Source: Symbiodinium natans (lineage: Eukaryota; Sar; Dinophyceae; Suessiales; Symbiodiniaceae). From it: 64,000 bases of DNA. Below, in pieces: positions 19,248 through 31,534 of this stretch; position 1 is the first letter of the stretch; each line of letters opens with the position of its first letter. A model generated the notes under the pieces. It had not been told where the DNA came from. It ran no database searches and saw nothing but the letters and a program-made list of their open reading frames with translations. The stretch is from contig CAJNDS010000002.1 of NCBI GenBank assembly GCA_905221605.1, positions 1,479,438-1,543,437 of the forward strand, given 5' to 3'. A program made the translations under genes and the position numbers.

Positions 19248-20005
19248 ATGAATATATATATATATATATATATCTCTCTCTCTCTCTCTCTCTCCCTAAA
19301 CCCTGAACCGCAGACCCGAACGAAACCCTAATTCCTAAGCCCTGAAACCCTAATTCTGGGAGCCTTATCTCCCTAAACCTCTACAAACCCTAGAGCACTA
19401 GAACCTTAGCTGAGCGCCTGGTGGGCTGAAACGCCCCCGGCACAAAAGCTGATGTTCATGATGCGGTTGGGGGCCCCCTCAGCATGCTCATGATCGCGCC
19501 GGCGGAGGGTGGGGGGGGGGGGGGGGGGGGTGGATGCTCATGATGCGCGCCCTCCCGGGTGTTTGGAGGTGCCATGTAGGGGAGGGGGGTGAGATGGGGT
19601 GAGTGTGGTGAGAGCGCAGGGAACTTGGTTGTAAAGCGTAGGACCGCGGGAGGGCGCATGCAGGGGGCTGGGGAGAGCGGCGGACAGGTGGGCGAAACAA
19701 AGGCTTCACTTACGCCGCCCACACGCGGGCCGGTGTTTATGTAGATGTGTGTGTGTGTGTGTGTGACATGACGTGTCATGCAATGCAATGTACCGTGATG
19801 TGATGTAACGTGATTTTTATGCGATGCAACGTAAATAATGTATGTAATGTCATGTAGTGTAATGTAATGTAATGTAACGTAATGTACTGTATTGTAATGT
19901 AATGTAACGTAATGTAGTGAATGTAACATAATATAATGAAATGTAATGCAATGTAATGCAATGCAATGTAATGTGATGCAATGTAGTGTAGTGTAGTGTA
20001 ACTTA
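19248..20005. repeat. Cluster of microsatellites and low-complexity tracts
   Basis: In order: (TA)n with (TC)n at 19250-19295; degenerate CCCTAAA-like tracts to about 19400; a run of about 20 G near 19510; (GT)n at 19747-19764; and from about 19780 to 20000 about 35 degenerate copies of the pentamer TAATG/CAATG/GTAATG. Long open frames in the pentamer region are artefacts of the repeat. Confidence 0.85.
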
Positions 20006-22932
20006 AGTATGCATGTAGAAGATTTGTATGCATGCTGAATATGTAGATATGTAAACATTCACATATATATCTACACACGTTACACATACTCATGTGTGTT
20101 TGCTTGCTTGTTTGTTTGTTCGTTTGTTCGTTTGCTTTAGAGCCGTTCAAGATCCAGCCCGAAGGCAGCTCGCAGGCTTGCTTCGGGCAGCCTGAGGCGT
20201 TCCAGCTGCTGCTTTGACGCAGAATGCCCGTAACCTGTTCTCAGGACACTACCCACCAATCCCTCAAGAGCACCCTCCTCCCACCCAGTAGTTGTATATG
20301 CATTGAAAGTATGCAATGAAAGCAGGAGCAGAGGCAGAACAGGCGCAGAGTCAAGATGATTCAGCCTTAGGCCAGTACTTTTGCTTCTGCTTCCCAACAA
20401 CTGTTTCACTCACGAAACAACAGCAATGGCGCAAGAAGCGCTGCTTGCTTTCACTTTAGAGGCGCTTGGAACTCCGAATGGAATGCAGAGCATATCTCAG
20501 GGTCTCGCTCTGTTGCAAGGGCATGTCTGTATGTTAATTGCATCAATAGATAAAAGTGTATATATACACATTATTCCGATGTGAGTTGTGCGACCCTGAG
20601 TTGTTACGGCGTTCGCAGCAAGCGCAGAATGCCACAGTGACAGAATGATATGCCTTTGACCAAACAGGTAAGTATGACATCCCAATTTCATCCTTTTCAT
20701 CTCTAAGATGGAAGTAGCCATGCGCATCGCAGTGTCAGCAAGAAGGCTTGCTTGTCACGCAAGTGCTTGCATCTTGAAAAATATGGGGATTGCCCGTCAG
20801 CAGGCTTCAAAGGGTCGAAGGGCTTCATGCGCCTTACCTTCCCCATCAAGCAGCTTCTGTGGTTCGTGCCCTGTGCAACGAGAAATCAAGACCCCAGAGG
20901 GCATTCAGAGGGCATTCCCATCTTTCCTCTATAGGTTCTGCATGCCACGCACGGACTCTGAATCAACCACGACGACCATGACTGCCACTGCCAACAATAC
21001 CACTACTGGCAGTATGACCACTACTACCACTGCTACCGACTGCTAGCACTTCTAGTTCTAGTACTGTTCTACGACTAGCTGTACCGGACAACCAGTCTGG
21101 AATCTCAGGTTTAGAGCCCACGAGCTTGAGCTAGACCATTCTAAGGAGCCCCCAACAAGCAACTGAATCTACAGCAGGCATGGAGAAGCACAGGTTCAGA
21201 CGAGCAGTGGCTCGAGCTTGTTCCGCATGTCACAGATTTTAGTCGACCCAAAGTCGAAGGCCATGGCAGTCAACAGAGTCAACAGGAACATCCTGGAGTG
21301 GACATGACTTGGCCCTGAGCCAAGTGAAGACTGCCTCTCCCTTCCCAAGCTTGCCAGCAATGGCGCTGGCAGTCATGGGCCCCACGGCCAGCAACAAGGC
21401 ATCTTTCGAAAAATGTTCCGCCACAGAACGAGATTGATGTGTGCTGTGTCGAGCTGCAAACGGCAAGAGGCAAACCGTGCATAGTGCGTGGCTAGTTCAT
21501 GATACTTCTTTCGTGTTGAAGTCTTTGCTTGCAACCCTGAGCTGTGGCTATGCACAGTTTTGCTTGTTACGAAAGCTAGCTCCTTTGGATCTTGCTTGAG
21601 TTTTTGTTTACAACCTTTTTGTTTTGAATAGAACTTGGGGGGATTTGAGGTGTCACGCCCTCCCCCCCCTTTTCCTGAACCCCCTCCCCTCTCCGGATCT
21701 TCAACTTATGCTGACATTGACATACGATACTGTTCCTGAGCTTGCAGTTCCTACTCTCTCAGCGTGCAGTGGTTTTTTTGTTGAGCCTTGTCGGTCGAAA
21801 GGCGTCGCAGTTCTCTCATCGGCACTTTTCACATCGGGTGGAAGTGTCCACGGAAGGGGGGGGTTGCAGTGTCTTTTTCATCAAAGGCTTTGTGCCGACA
21901 TCTTTATCAGCATCAAGAGCCTTCGGTATTGATTCTTCCATCAAGAACAGACGCACGCACCAATAGGCAAGACAATCGCAGATACCAAGCGAAGGTGCGC
22001 CAATAAATACAACAACTGCATTTTGTTTTCGCGAGAATGCACCCAAAGCAAAGCAACCGAGCACAGTGGTCCGTGGTGGTCCGTTTACTCAGGCGCGAAT
22101 TTTCGGAGAGCTCCACTGACCTGGATCGGTGTTCCATGAGCGTATGAAGTTCGCACGTCTTTCTTCTCTCAATCATTCAGGCAGACTGGCTACAGTAATG
22201 TATGCTTGCGTAAGGTGTCTTCGCCCTCATGCCTCAAGAATGTGAACGCACGCCCGACTGTAGCAAGCACCATTCCTTTCCATTCCTGTATTCATTCCTG
22301 TGAGGCCGGCGGAGGGTCGAAGGCATGGTGCTAAGTGCCACCAAGAGGGAACATCCCGCAAGAGTTGCGCTGGCAGTGTCTGGCCACTCGAAAGTAAAAG
22401 CCTTCAGAAGATATTCAGAATGCCTTCAGGTCACGAAGGCACCTTCGAAGATGGATAGCAAGAAGGCCTTTGAAATTCCAGGCAGTCCGCTCCGTCTCCC
22501 AAGCTAGGGAGCTCGGAGGCAGTTGCATTGCTTGGCTGTTGATTCCAGAGAGTCGCGTTCTTTGCAAGGCTTTAGTCTTAGGTGTGGGAGCTCTGGGAGC
22601 CCTGTGCAGAGCTGTTCTGTTTTACTGTGCAGCCGTGCTTCCTGTCGCTCGGGTCGGCAGTTCACGCGTGCACACGAACGGAGGTAGTGGTTGGCACTGT
22701 GTTTCATTGCACAGGTCTACAAGCCCGGCCGTATCATGATGATGAGCTCCAGGTTCTTCATGGGTTGGGAGTTGGACCCATGAACCCCATGAACGAGTGC
22801 GCGCATGCAAGGGGTCGTGGTGCTGTCAGCCCCCAGATGCCTCCATGAGTTTACTAAAACTCTTTCTCAAGTGGTGCAGGCACGGATCTTCCCCCGAAAT
22901 TCCCCGTTCTTTTAATGTCCCGTTTTTCAGAG
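20006..22932. other. No gene identified; a few exon-like segments
   Basis: Segments with protein-like composition occur at 20426-20530 (MAQEALLAFTLEALGTPNGM) and 20756-20850 (RKCLHLEKYGDCPSAGF). Neither can be assigned. A Thr-rich low-complexity stretch lies at 20965-21050. The segments could belong to a gene upstream of the EF-hand exons. Confidence 0.35.
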
Positions 22933-23020
22933 GTCGCCTTTGAGATCATCGACTTGGACAGACATGGCGAGATCGGCTCTGCGGATATCCGCCGAGCGCT
23001 GCAGCTCCTTGGCATGGGCC
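22933..23020 (+). CDS. EF-hand gene, exon with EF-hand 1
   Basis: Acceptor tttttcag lies just upstream. The exon reads EVAFEIIDLDRHGEIGSADI and continues RRALQLLG. The loop D-L-D-R-H-G-E-I-G-S-A-D has acidic residues at positions 1, 3 and 12 (Asp rather than Glu at 12), Gly at 6 and Ile at 8: a good calcium-binding EF-hand with the flanking F-helix. It is the first of four or five EF-hand-like exons on this strand over 2.5 kb, so a calcium-sensor or EF-hand-regulated protein is likely. Nothing visible tells which subfamily. The gene ends were not found. Confidence 0.65.
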
Positions 23021-23795
23021 AATGGGCCAATGGGCCAATGGCAATGAAGCAGCATGAGCATCCTGTGTTCTGAGTGGAAAACGTTGAGGGCTGTTGAAAG
23101 CCAAAAATCAAGGCAAAAGCCGAAAGCCCCTCTACTTTACCTTGACTCAAAGGGGGCTTCTTGCACGTACAAATAATAAAGTTCATTCGCACGCGTGGAA
23201 AGAACACAATGGGTGTACGAATCGTATTAATAAGAATCGTACGGGTGTGTGAACCAATCATCCTTTTCTGCACGCCTGAATACAGGAAAACTAGTATATG
23301 CGCTCAAATTATTATCTTGTAAGGCTGCAAAGTAATCACAGAAGTAGTCAATGAAATGAACGTATGAACGGTCAGCTCTTGTCTGAGACGGCCCTCAGGC
23401 TCTGTGGGGAGAGCGAGCCCACGGATGCGGAGGTCCAGGCTCGTTCCTAGCTACTAGGGCTACTACAGGGCTACTGGGCCCACAAAGGGGCGTGGACTTT
23501 AGGTACATTCAGCAGTGGCAAGAGATGATTCGTTAATGGGAAGCGCACATTTAGGTACTGGTGTTCTGGGAACTCTTGTGCGAAACAGGAGATGATCCGC
23601 TTGATGGACCCAGCCGCCTGACCTGGAATCGGTCGGGTCTCTACAGGTTCGAGGCATCCAGAAATCCCATTGCTAGTGACTTGGCGGTTGTGGGCGGTGC
23701 CGAGTTGAGATGAGGCACCAGAATCCTGCTTAAACCCCTCGTTCCCTAAACATCCCATCCAGACCCTAAGCTTCCTAACCCGATCCTCACTGGAA

Positions 23796-23845
23796 GCCGA
23801 GGATGGCAGCGGCTCGATCGAGTTCCCGGAGTTCCGACGGTACTT
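23796..23845 (+). CDS. EF-hand gene, exon with EF-hand 2
   Basis: Reads EDGSGSIEFPEFRRYF between acceptor ggaag and donor GTGGAT. Loop positions 3 (Asp), 5 (Ser), 6 (Gly), 8 (Ile) and 12 (Glu) fit; position 1 falls at the splice junction. This is the most canonical EF-hand of the set. Confidence 0.65.
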
Positions 23846-23917
23846 CGTGGATCCGCCTCCGTTGCTTGGCCCCACTTTCGAGCATGTTTGGGGCTTTTCG
23901 GGCCTGCGATGCCGGAG

Positions 23918-23985
23918 GCTGTTTCGCAACTTCGACCTGCACCGGCGTGGCGGCGGCGAGCGTGACCTCGAGGAAGCTTCAAGGG
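23918..23985 (+). CDS. EF-hand gene, degenerate EF-hand exon
   Basis: Follows acceptor ggag|G and reads LFRNFDLHRRGGGERDLEEA. The LFRxFD helix and following D-x-H-x-x-G resemble an EF-hand, but basic residues fill loop positions 4 and 5, so calcium binding is doubtful. Confidence 0.45.
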
Positions 23986-25005
23986 AGTGCCAGAGGGTGC
24001 CATGTCCGCCTTCGGCACGGCCTCCGCATGTTCGGGGTGATGACCTGTCGCGGAATGGAGTTCTGCTGTGTGCAAAGTACCAGGATGTCAATGTACGTGA
24101 ACTCGTGCCTTTTCTCGTTGCCCTCTGGTATAAACGAATAGAAAAGTGTGGCGTGTTGACCTGTTTGCGCAGAAGACAGCCCCTAGACAGGAGGAAGGCG
24201 AAGGAGAGCCGCTGCCGGCACTGGAGGACACAGCGCAGAGATTCTGAGATGTCCAGTGCAAGCTGCCAGCTCTCCTGTTCCTCCCTAGACCTGCGCCTGC
24301 AGAGATCCGCAGCCCATGTAGTGGCACGATACGCTTGAATGGCAACACCTTGCTTTGTATTGAGCCGGTCGGCCTAGTTTTGACCTACAGGATGTGGCCG
24401 AGACAGACGAGATGGTCGAGGGAGTCCAGCGGTCGGAGAAAAAGAAGAGGTTCACCATGAAGGCGCTGAAAGGGTTTTCTCCCCTCCGCTCCCTCGTGCA
24501 CCGCATGTGGAGCTGCAACTGAGCAGTTCACCGCGACCCTACGGGCCATCAAATGAATGGTATATCACCGGTCATGCTATTGTTGCCACTGATAATCGTG
24601 GGGTCCCTTCGGAGGCTTCGGAGGCCGGAGACCCACGCTTCAAGCACATCAAAAGCCTCGTCAAGGGCGGAATCACACCGGATCCTTGGACAGACACAAG
24701 AGAGCGCGAGAGAGAGAGCGAGAGAGCGAGAGAGCTTCAATGATCGAAGTAAAAGGAGTTTACGTGTAGTCTCCCGCGGGGGCTTTGGGGCTTCGGTCAC
24801 TCCGCTGTAACCTGTTACGCACGCCCACGGGCGGCCTCCCCAATGGGGGAGGCTAAGTGCGCGGAAAGAAAGAAAGAAGGAAGGAAGGAAGGCAGGAAGG
24901 AAGAGCGAGAGAGGTGGCGCGCTGGCTCTGTCTTGGTAGGCTCACATTCTAAACTGCAGTAAGTATAGAACCTGTCCTGGCACGTCGACAATAGTCGACA
25001 CTCGC

Positions 25006-25087
25006 ACTGAGGAAATCATCCGGCACATCTACCAGAGCTTCGTAGACCTGGATGACAGCGACTCTGGCTACATGTCGTATCAGGCCT
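25006..25087 (+). CDS. EF-hand gene, exon with EF-hand-like loop
   Basis: Reads TEEIIRHIYQSFVDLDDSDS followed by GYMSYQAS. The loop D-D-S-D-S-G-Y-M-S-Y-Q has Asp 1, Ser 3, Ser 5, Gly 6 and Met 8 but lacks the Glu at position 12 inside the exon, which may come from the next exon. Confidence 0.5.
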
Positions 25088-25328
25088 CGCAAACCTCTGC
25101 AGAATTGCCTTGCATGCCGACTGCAGACACGGCCCTTGCCTAGCGAAGTGGCGATCACCATCTGTCAGTACGAAGGCACGACAGCTGTCTCGAGTCGTCC
25201 CTGCCTGCAGGCCTTCTGCAAGGTCTTTGAGAAGGCGAGGCCTCCTGCGATTGCGTGTCGTTTCTGTGGGACTCTACTTCCGGAATCCGTTTTCCTGTGC
25301 GCTGACCTGAGGAGCCTTCCCCGGCCGC

Positions 25329-25404
25329 CCGGGAGATTTTCGATGCTTTCGATGCCGAGCACGAGGGCGAGCGGGTGTCCTCAGAGAGGGTCGGGAGGTC
25401 TAGC
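25329..25404 (+). CDS. EF-hand gene, exon with EF-hand
   Basis: Reads REIFDAFDAEHEGERVSSER. Loop D-A-E-H-E-G-E-R-V-S-S-E has acidic residues at 1, 3, 5 and 12 and Gly at 6. The hydrophobic position 8 is Arg, an unusual substitution. Probably the last recognisable exon of the gene. Confidence 0.55.
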
Positions 25405-26560
25405 CGAGGGAGAGGTCGCGCCGAGGGAAAGAGAGGGGCGTCGCCAAGGCAATATCTTCATCAACGTTTTTCCAAAGAAGGGTGCCCTGCTTTGGTATCG
25501 ATTACTACAACGAATAAATTCTAATTGAGACCCCAGTATGGACCATCATCTTGAACAGCCGCCTCATGGTTTCCTCAGTATCGCCCTTCCAATGTCCCAA
25601 GAGGCTTGACCTCCGCCAGTTCGTGATCGGGCTTTCCACGTGCGCCCCACCCAGGGATATTCTGGGGCTAGGGGGCTCATCATGTGGGGGAGCTTCATGT
25701 GGGACCACCGTGAGTGAGGCCGGTTCCTGGGGAAGTTGAATTTGCTGGGCCGTCTCGCTCATTCAGAGAGTATGGGGGATTCGGAGGAAGGGAACCTTGC
25801 TGGCGGTCGTTTGTTTGCTTGCATGCCGGTCTCGCTGCGCTGCTACCGCTTGACTCTGGCTCAACCAAGTCGCGACGTTCTCCTGCGCTTGCCATGGAGT
25901 TTGGGGGGCAGGCCGCATGAGACCTGCCTGAGAATCGTATGAGCATCCGACAAAACCAATGTAGATCCAATCTTGTCTTGACGTTGCCGCCTTCTGGTTG
26001 TCATGCTTCCTTCTCGCAAACGACAGGGGCCCACCCCAAAAAAATTTCGCCTATAATCGAAGAGATGCTGTACTTGCCTATAATCGAAGAGATGCTGTAG
26101 TTGTCGGGGTGCTAATCCTCGAAAACCCTTAGGGGCCCACCAGATTTTGTCAGCTGCGGTGGCAGGCTCAGGCCACACGAGCGGCGAACCTGGTGACCCC
26201 TGAGGACCTCGCCGTGTCCGATGTCGCGGCCACTCGGTGGCCCGGCTGCAGTGCGAAGGCTTGAGAGCATCTGAAGGCTGTACTGAGTATGCTATGCAGT
26301 TCGTAAAAGCAACGGCTGTGGGGTCTCTCCCAGGCACTGGCATCCTGCATTGCCACGCCAGAGCAATGCCGCGCTGGTTGAGAAGTTGGTTTGTACTAAA
26401 GTGGAACGGTGCTGATATGGCTCATATATGCTCATATCATGTCATGGTGATCCCAGAGACCATACTGATCGCTGCTTCGAACGTTCGATCAAGCCTCTGT
26501 AGATTTGGAAGTACTTCGTTCTTGACATGGTAGTTGTCTGCATCAGCTGACTGCGAGCTG
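25405..26560. other. No gene identified; short tandem duplication at 26040-26096
   Basis: A 32-bp phrase (cctataatcgaagagatgct) occurs twice in tandem at about 26050 and 26080. The pair is bracketed by two copies of ggggcccacc (26028 and 26131). Otherwise no motif was recognised. Confidence 0.4.
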
Positions 26561-26564
26561 GAAG

Positions 26565-26669
26565 GTCATGACATACAACTGCATGGCCACCGCCCTCTCA
26601 CGGAGAAGCATGTGGAAAGCTGCTCTTGACATAGTGGCGGAAGTTCTCAGGACGTTGCCGACTGTGTGA
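26565..26669 (+). CDS. PPR gene, first recognisable repeat exon
   Basis: Reads VMTYNCMATALSRRSMWKAA then LDIVAEVL, a pentatricopeptide motif (T-Y-N at helix A; W-K-A-A-L in helix B). PPR proteins bind organellar RNA sequence-specifically and are numerous in dinoflagellates. From here to about 35.3 kb at least a dozen such exons follow on the plus strand with few other motifs, so they probably form one long gene or a run of related genes. No start codon, transit peptide or terminal exon was found. Confidence 0.6.
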   Translation, partial: VMTYNCMATALSRRSMWKAALDIVAEVLRTLPTV

Positions 26670-26779
26670 GGTAAGACATTGAAGCTAGCAGCATTAGAGG
26701 CGCCTTCTGTGATTTTCTGTGTCAGCGGGGGCGCAGGGAGATGTAGGGACGTCACGTTTGAGTTCTTGCGGCTGCTTGC

Positions 26780-26897
26780 AGAAAGTTCTCATGCAGGAAC
26801 GCCTTGCAGCCGGATGTCGTCACCTGGAACACTCTGCTCAGTGCATGTGGGCCCCGCTCATTGTGGCCGCTTTGTATGGCATTACTTGCTGATTGCC
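26780..26897 (+). CDS. PPR repeat exon
   Basis: Reads LQPDVVTWNTLLSACGPRSL then WPLCMALLADC, an almost consensus PPR motif (PDVVTWNTLLSAC). A GT donor follows at about 26898. Confidence 0.7.
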
Positions 26898-27145
26898 AGT
26901 GACTGGCCCTTGAATCTGATCAAACATGTTGCTAACCCGTCAAATATCATTTCCGTTGCTTCCAGCACTGGGCATAAGTTTCCGCACAGACCTACGTGGT
27001 TGCGACGCCTTCTTCCTTATGGGTGCCAGAAGGGCTGAAAACAAACCACAAGCTCTTTGTGTTTGTAGTCTAATCCATCCTCGTCTCTTGAGCATTACAT
27101 TGCGCCGCCTACTACAAAGACTCGGCGGTGTCTTGAGATCTGTAC

Positions 27146-29660
27146 ATGGACAGAGCTGGGATGGGTCTTCGCATCTCCAGTCACCCAGGCAAGGCAATAG
27201 CCGCTGTTTGCCTCTCTGCGCACTTTTGGCCGGGTGTGGGACTGCCTTGCTGCCCACAAGCTTCTGGATGCCTTTCAGGCCAACTCGCATGTGGTAACGG
27301 GGCGTCCGCTCAAAAAGAATCAGGCCAACTCGCATGCGGCCACAGCGAATGATGGCGGAGCAATGTGCCAAGGTGTCCACTGGGGGCAGACAGACGATGC
27401 GTGCAGTCGCCAGTCACTCGCTGGCAGAGGGTGTTGCACGCGGTGGCATGGCTTGGGAAGGTGGTCTGTTTTTTGTGGACTGCATCAAGTGCTCTGCGTG
27501 CTGTATGCAGAGTCTGGCGGTAATGGCTTTCATACCATTGTTAGAGAAGCTCTTTTCCATCTTCCTCTGTGTCTCTGTTCTTTCGAGTGAATCTGTGCAC
27601 CATCGCGTCCTGTCAATTCGACCTCCTGAACGTGTTGTTTTGCAGGTGATGTTGCATGAAGCAATGCCAGGGCGTTTTCCTGGTTGTTGGCCCTACCCAG
27701 GTGAGGCAATAGCCGCTGTTTGCCTCTCTGCGCACCTCTGGCCGGGTGTGGGGCTGCCTTGCTACCCACAAGCTTCTGGATGCCTTTCAGGCCAACTCGC
27801 ATGCGGCCACAGCGAATGACGGCGGAGCAATGTGCCAAGGTGTCCGCTGGGGGCAGACAGACGATGCGTGCAGTCGCCAGTCACTCGCTGGCAGAGGGTG
27901 TTGCACGCGGTAGCATGGCTGGGGAAGGTGGTCTGTTTTTTGTGGACAGCATCAAGTGCTCTGCGTGCTGTATGCAGAGTCTGGCGGTAATGGCTCTCAT
28001 ACCATTGTTAGAGAAGCTCTTTTCCATCTTCCTCTGTGTCTCTGTTCTTTCGAGTGAATCTGTGCACCATCGCCTCCTGTCAATTTGACCTCCTGAACGT
28101 GTTGTTTTGCAGGTGATGTTGCATGAAGCAATGCCAGGGCGTTTTCCTGGTTGTTGGCCCTACCCAGGTGAGGCAATAGCCGCTGTTTGCCTCTCTCCGC
28201 ACCTCTGGCCGCGTGTGGGGCGGCCTTGCTACCCACAAGCTTCTGGATGCCTTTCAGGCCAACTCGCATGCGGCCATGGCGAATGACGGCGGAGCAATGC
28301 GCCAAGGCGTCCGCTGGGGGCAGACAGACGATGCGCGCGGTCACCAGTCACTCGCTGACTTTAGGGTGTTGCACGCGGTAGCATGGCTGGGAGGGAAGGC
28401 CGTCTGATTTTTGTGGACAGCATCAAGTGCTCTGCGTGCTGTATGCAGTTTTTGTCGGTCCTGGCTTTCATGCCATTGTTAGATAAGCTCTTTTCCATCT
28501 TCCCTTGTATTTCTGTTCTTTCGAGTGAATCTGTGCACCATCGCCTCCTGTCAATTTGACCTCCTGAACGTGTTGTTTTGCAGGTGATGTTGCATGAAGC
28601 AATGCCAGGGCGTTTTCCTGGTTGTTGGCCCTACCCAGGTGAGGCAATAGCCGCTGTTTGCCTCTCTGCGCACCTCTGGCCGGGTGTGGGGCTGCCTTGC
28701 TACCCACAAGCTTCTGGATGCCTTTCAGGCCAACTCGTATGCGGCCACGGCGAATGACGGCGGAGCAATGTGCCAAGGTGTCCGCTGGGGGCAGACAGAC
28801 GATGCGCGCGGTCACCAGTCACTCGCTGACTTGAGGGTGTTGCACGCGGTAGCATGGCTGGGAGGGAAGGCCGGCTGCGTTTTTTTCCGAATGTGTGCCT
28901 CTCACGCCATTGTTGGAGAAGCTCTTTTCCATCTTCCTCAGTGTCTCTGTTCTTTTGAGGGAATCCGTCCACCATCGCCTCCTGTCAATTTGGCCTCCTG
29001 AACTTCTTGTTTTGCAGGTGATGTTGCATGAAGCAGTGCCAGGGCGTTTTCCTGATTGTTGGCCCTACCCAGGTGAGGCAATAGCCGCTGTTTGCCTCTC
29101 TGCGCACCTCTGGCCGGGTGTGGGGCTGCCTTGCTACCCACAAGCTTCTGGATGCCTTTCAGGCCAACTCGTATGCGGCCACGGCGAATGACGGCGGAGC
29201 AATGTGCCAAGGTGTCCGCTGGGGGCAGACAGACGATGCGCGCGGTCACCAGTCACTCGCTGACTTGAGGGTGTTGCACGCGGTAGCATGGCTGGGAGGG
29301 AAGGCCGGCTGCGTTTTTTTCCGAATGTGTGCCTCTCACGCCATTGTTGGAGAAGCTCTTTTCCATCTTCCTCAGTGTCTCTGTTCTTTTGAGGGAATCC
29401 GTCCACCATCGCCTCCTGTCAATTTGGCCTCCTGAACTTCTTGTTTTGCAGGTGATGTTGCATGAAGCAGTGCCAGGGCGTTTTCCTGATTGTTGGCCCT
29501 ACCCAGGTGAGGCAATAGCCGCTGTTTGCCTCTCTGCGCACCTCTGGCCGGGTGTGGGGCTGCCTTGCTACCCACAAGCTTCTGGATGCCTTTCAGGCCA
29601 ACTCGCATGCGGCCACAGCGAATGACGGCGGAGCAATGTGCCAAGGTGTCCGCTGGGGGC
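27146..29660 (+). repeat. Six-copy tandem array of PPR-exon/intron units
   Basis: The phrase ccgctgtttgcctctct starts at 27201, 27713, 28180, 28651, 29085 and 29519, giving unit lengths of 512, 467, 471, 434 and 434 bp. Each unit holds an acceptor-like ttgcag|GTGATGTTGCATG, a degenerate PPR-like reading (IAAVCLSAHLWPGVGLP) and a second one (ANDGGAMCQGVRWGQTDDA), with intron-like sequence between. The 434-bp units beginning about 28619 and 29053 appear identical base for base, which implies very recent duplication or conversion. Whether the units are translated is uncertain. Confidence 0.75.
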
Positions 29661-30679
29661 AGACAGACGATGCGTGCGGTCGCCAGTCACTCGCTGACAG
29701 AGGGTGTTGCACGCGGTAGCATGGCTGGGAGGGAAGGCCGTCTGATTTGGGTGGACTGCCTCAAGTGTTTTGTCTTTTCCATCGAAGGGATCCGCGTGAA
29801 GTTGACCCTCCTTGCAGTCTTCTCTTTTGAAACAGGGATGATGGCCAGGGCACTTTCCTGGTTGCTGGCCCTACAGCAGTACAACGTGCCGCTGTGTCCC
29901 CTGGGGGCAAACAGACGGTCGCCAGTCCCTCGCTGACAGGAGGCGTTGCGCGTAGTAGGACGGCTAGTAATAAAAACCATCTGTTGTAGCGGCAGCGTCT
30001 GGAGCTTGCAGTTAGAGTTCCTTCAGGAGTGGTTGCAGCTGCTAGGGTGGCTGGCGTCTGCGAGACTTCACCCGAAGTCGCTATGAACTTTCTTTCCCTC
30101 AGTGATTCCTCTTATGTCAGGAAGACCCATGCATCGATGCATCATTAGTTTTGATTCGCCAGATCTTGTAAGACTTCGTACTTTAGAACACATGTTGACA
30201 TGAATGAGGCTCCGGTATTCACAAGGCTACGGTGTCTACGGATAGCTGGGGTAATTTGGCAGGCAGTGTGGGATCCTTGTCCTGGAGCACATGAGCCGCT
30301 GGGGCCTGCTGCATTGGACTCTCTTGCACATGGGGGAAATGTTGTGCAGGTTTGGTGGAATTGTAAGGGATGGGCTCCCACTATATCTCCAGTCACTCGC
30401 CCAAGAAGCTCGAATCTTGAATCCGAAGGCCAAAGCGATGGCGGGGATGGGCTGGCTTGAGACACTCTTTCTGAAGAGCCCCAGCATACGCCAGATGTCA
30501 GGGGATCCTGTTTGCTGTTTAGCCTTCGCCCTTGGCGCCGTTTATACCCCGAACCGTACCCACTGCCACTTCCCACAGTTCTGCGGGGGCGCAAAGCTCC
30601 GAAACTCCCTCGCCACTCAGATGAGCCCTTAAGAGGAGGCCCTGTCGTCGTATGTCTACACTCAGGCAGGATGCTTCAA

Positions 30680-30740
30680 GTCAGCCTGGTGTCCTTGAAC
30701 TCGGCACTGGCACTGTGTCGGCGAGGCGAGTCTCATACAA
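30680..30740 (+). CDS. Degenerate PPR-like segment
   Basis: Reads VSLVSLNSALALCRRGE, resembling helix A and the turn of a PPR motif. Weak on its own but in the right place and strand. About 29.9-30.6 kb upstream holds no clearer motif. Confidence 0.35.
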
Positions 30741-31079
30741 TACTGTGTACATCTCCTGAGTCTTATTCAAAAGCAACACGGGGATTGCTCTCCGGAGTCC
30801 CATGGAGTCCTATATATAGAGTCCTCTGGGGGAAGGCGAAGCTTGGCGCCGGGGAAGCGCGCTGCTGGAACATCTTGCCGGCCGTACCATGCTGCCCGCT
30901 GCTTGTCTGTTGCACTCTTGGCCCTTGGTTCCAGCAAACCAGGAGCGCTGTTTGCCTGTTAGTCCTTTCTGGTCTAAGGATGCAGTCACTACTGGCTCTG
31001 GCGTTTCCGTGGCAAATAGCTGGGCGGGTGCCATGATGTGGATCTCGCATGCGGTGCCTTGCACACATAGCCACAGCTG

Positions 31080-31235
31080 GGGTTCCTTCGCAGTTTCCAG
31101 AAGCAGCAAAGTCTCGAACTTTGTGTCGCCAGGTGCTGCTGCACGCACGAACGAACCTGATTGTGTACAACTCGGCTATCGGCGCGTGTTCGGCTGCAGT
31201 GCAGTGGCGGCAGACGCTGTGCCTCCATGAAGCAT
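31080..31235 (+). CDS. PPR repeat exon
   Basis: Reads TNLIVYNSAIGACSAAVQWR followed by QTLCLHEA, a clear PPR motif (V-Y-N-S-A-I-x-A-C, then QW). Upstream residues of the same frame form the preceding helix. Confidence 0.65.
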
Positions 31236-31319
31236 CATCCCGAGGCCGGGAGCGCTCACGCTTCGAGTCCCACACTAGTTGGCACTACTGCTTCTGGTCG
31301 TGTTTTGCCCCGGCTGCAG

Positions 31320-31400
31320 GAATTCGCCCCGATCTGATCACTGCAAACCGACTGCTTTCATCATGCGGGAAGGAAAGCCGCTGGCAGATTGCCTTTCAAG
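31320..31400 (+). CDS. PPR repeat exon
   Basis: Acceptor ctgcag|G. Reads IRPDLITANRLLSSCGKESR then WQIAFQV, a complete PPR motif. Confidence 0.65.
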
Positions 31401-31534
31401 TGACATCCGAAATAGTTGGCAGCAGAGTGGGAGTAGCCTTCGACTTGTGCAGCAACATGTTTATAGCGTTTTTGCACATTGTGCAACTTTGTTCTTTGTC
31501 CTACGGCATTCCAGAGCTCGCTTTTCGGACCTAG

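Noticed and set aside
19456-20150. Minus-strand frames rich in LHYITLHY
   Set aside because: Artefacts of the TAATG pentamer repeat and poly-G tract.
20756-20850. CCCH zinc finger (KCLHLEKYGDCP)
   Set aside because: The expected third Cys and His of the C-x8-C-x5-C-x3-H pattern are missing.
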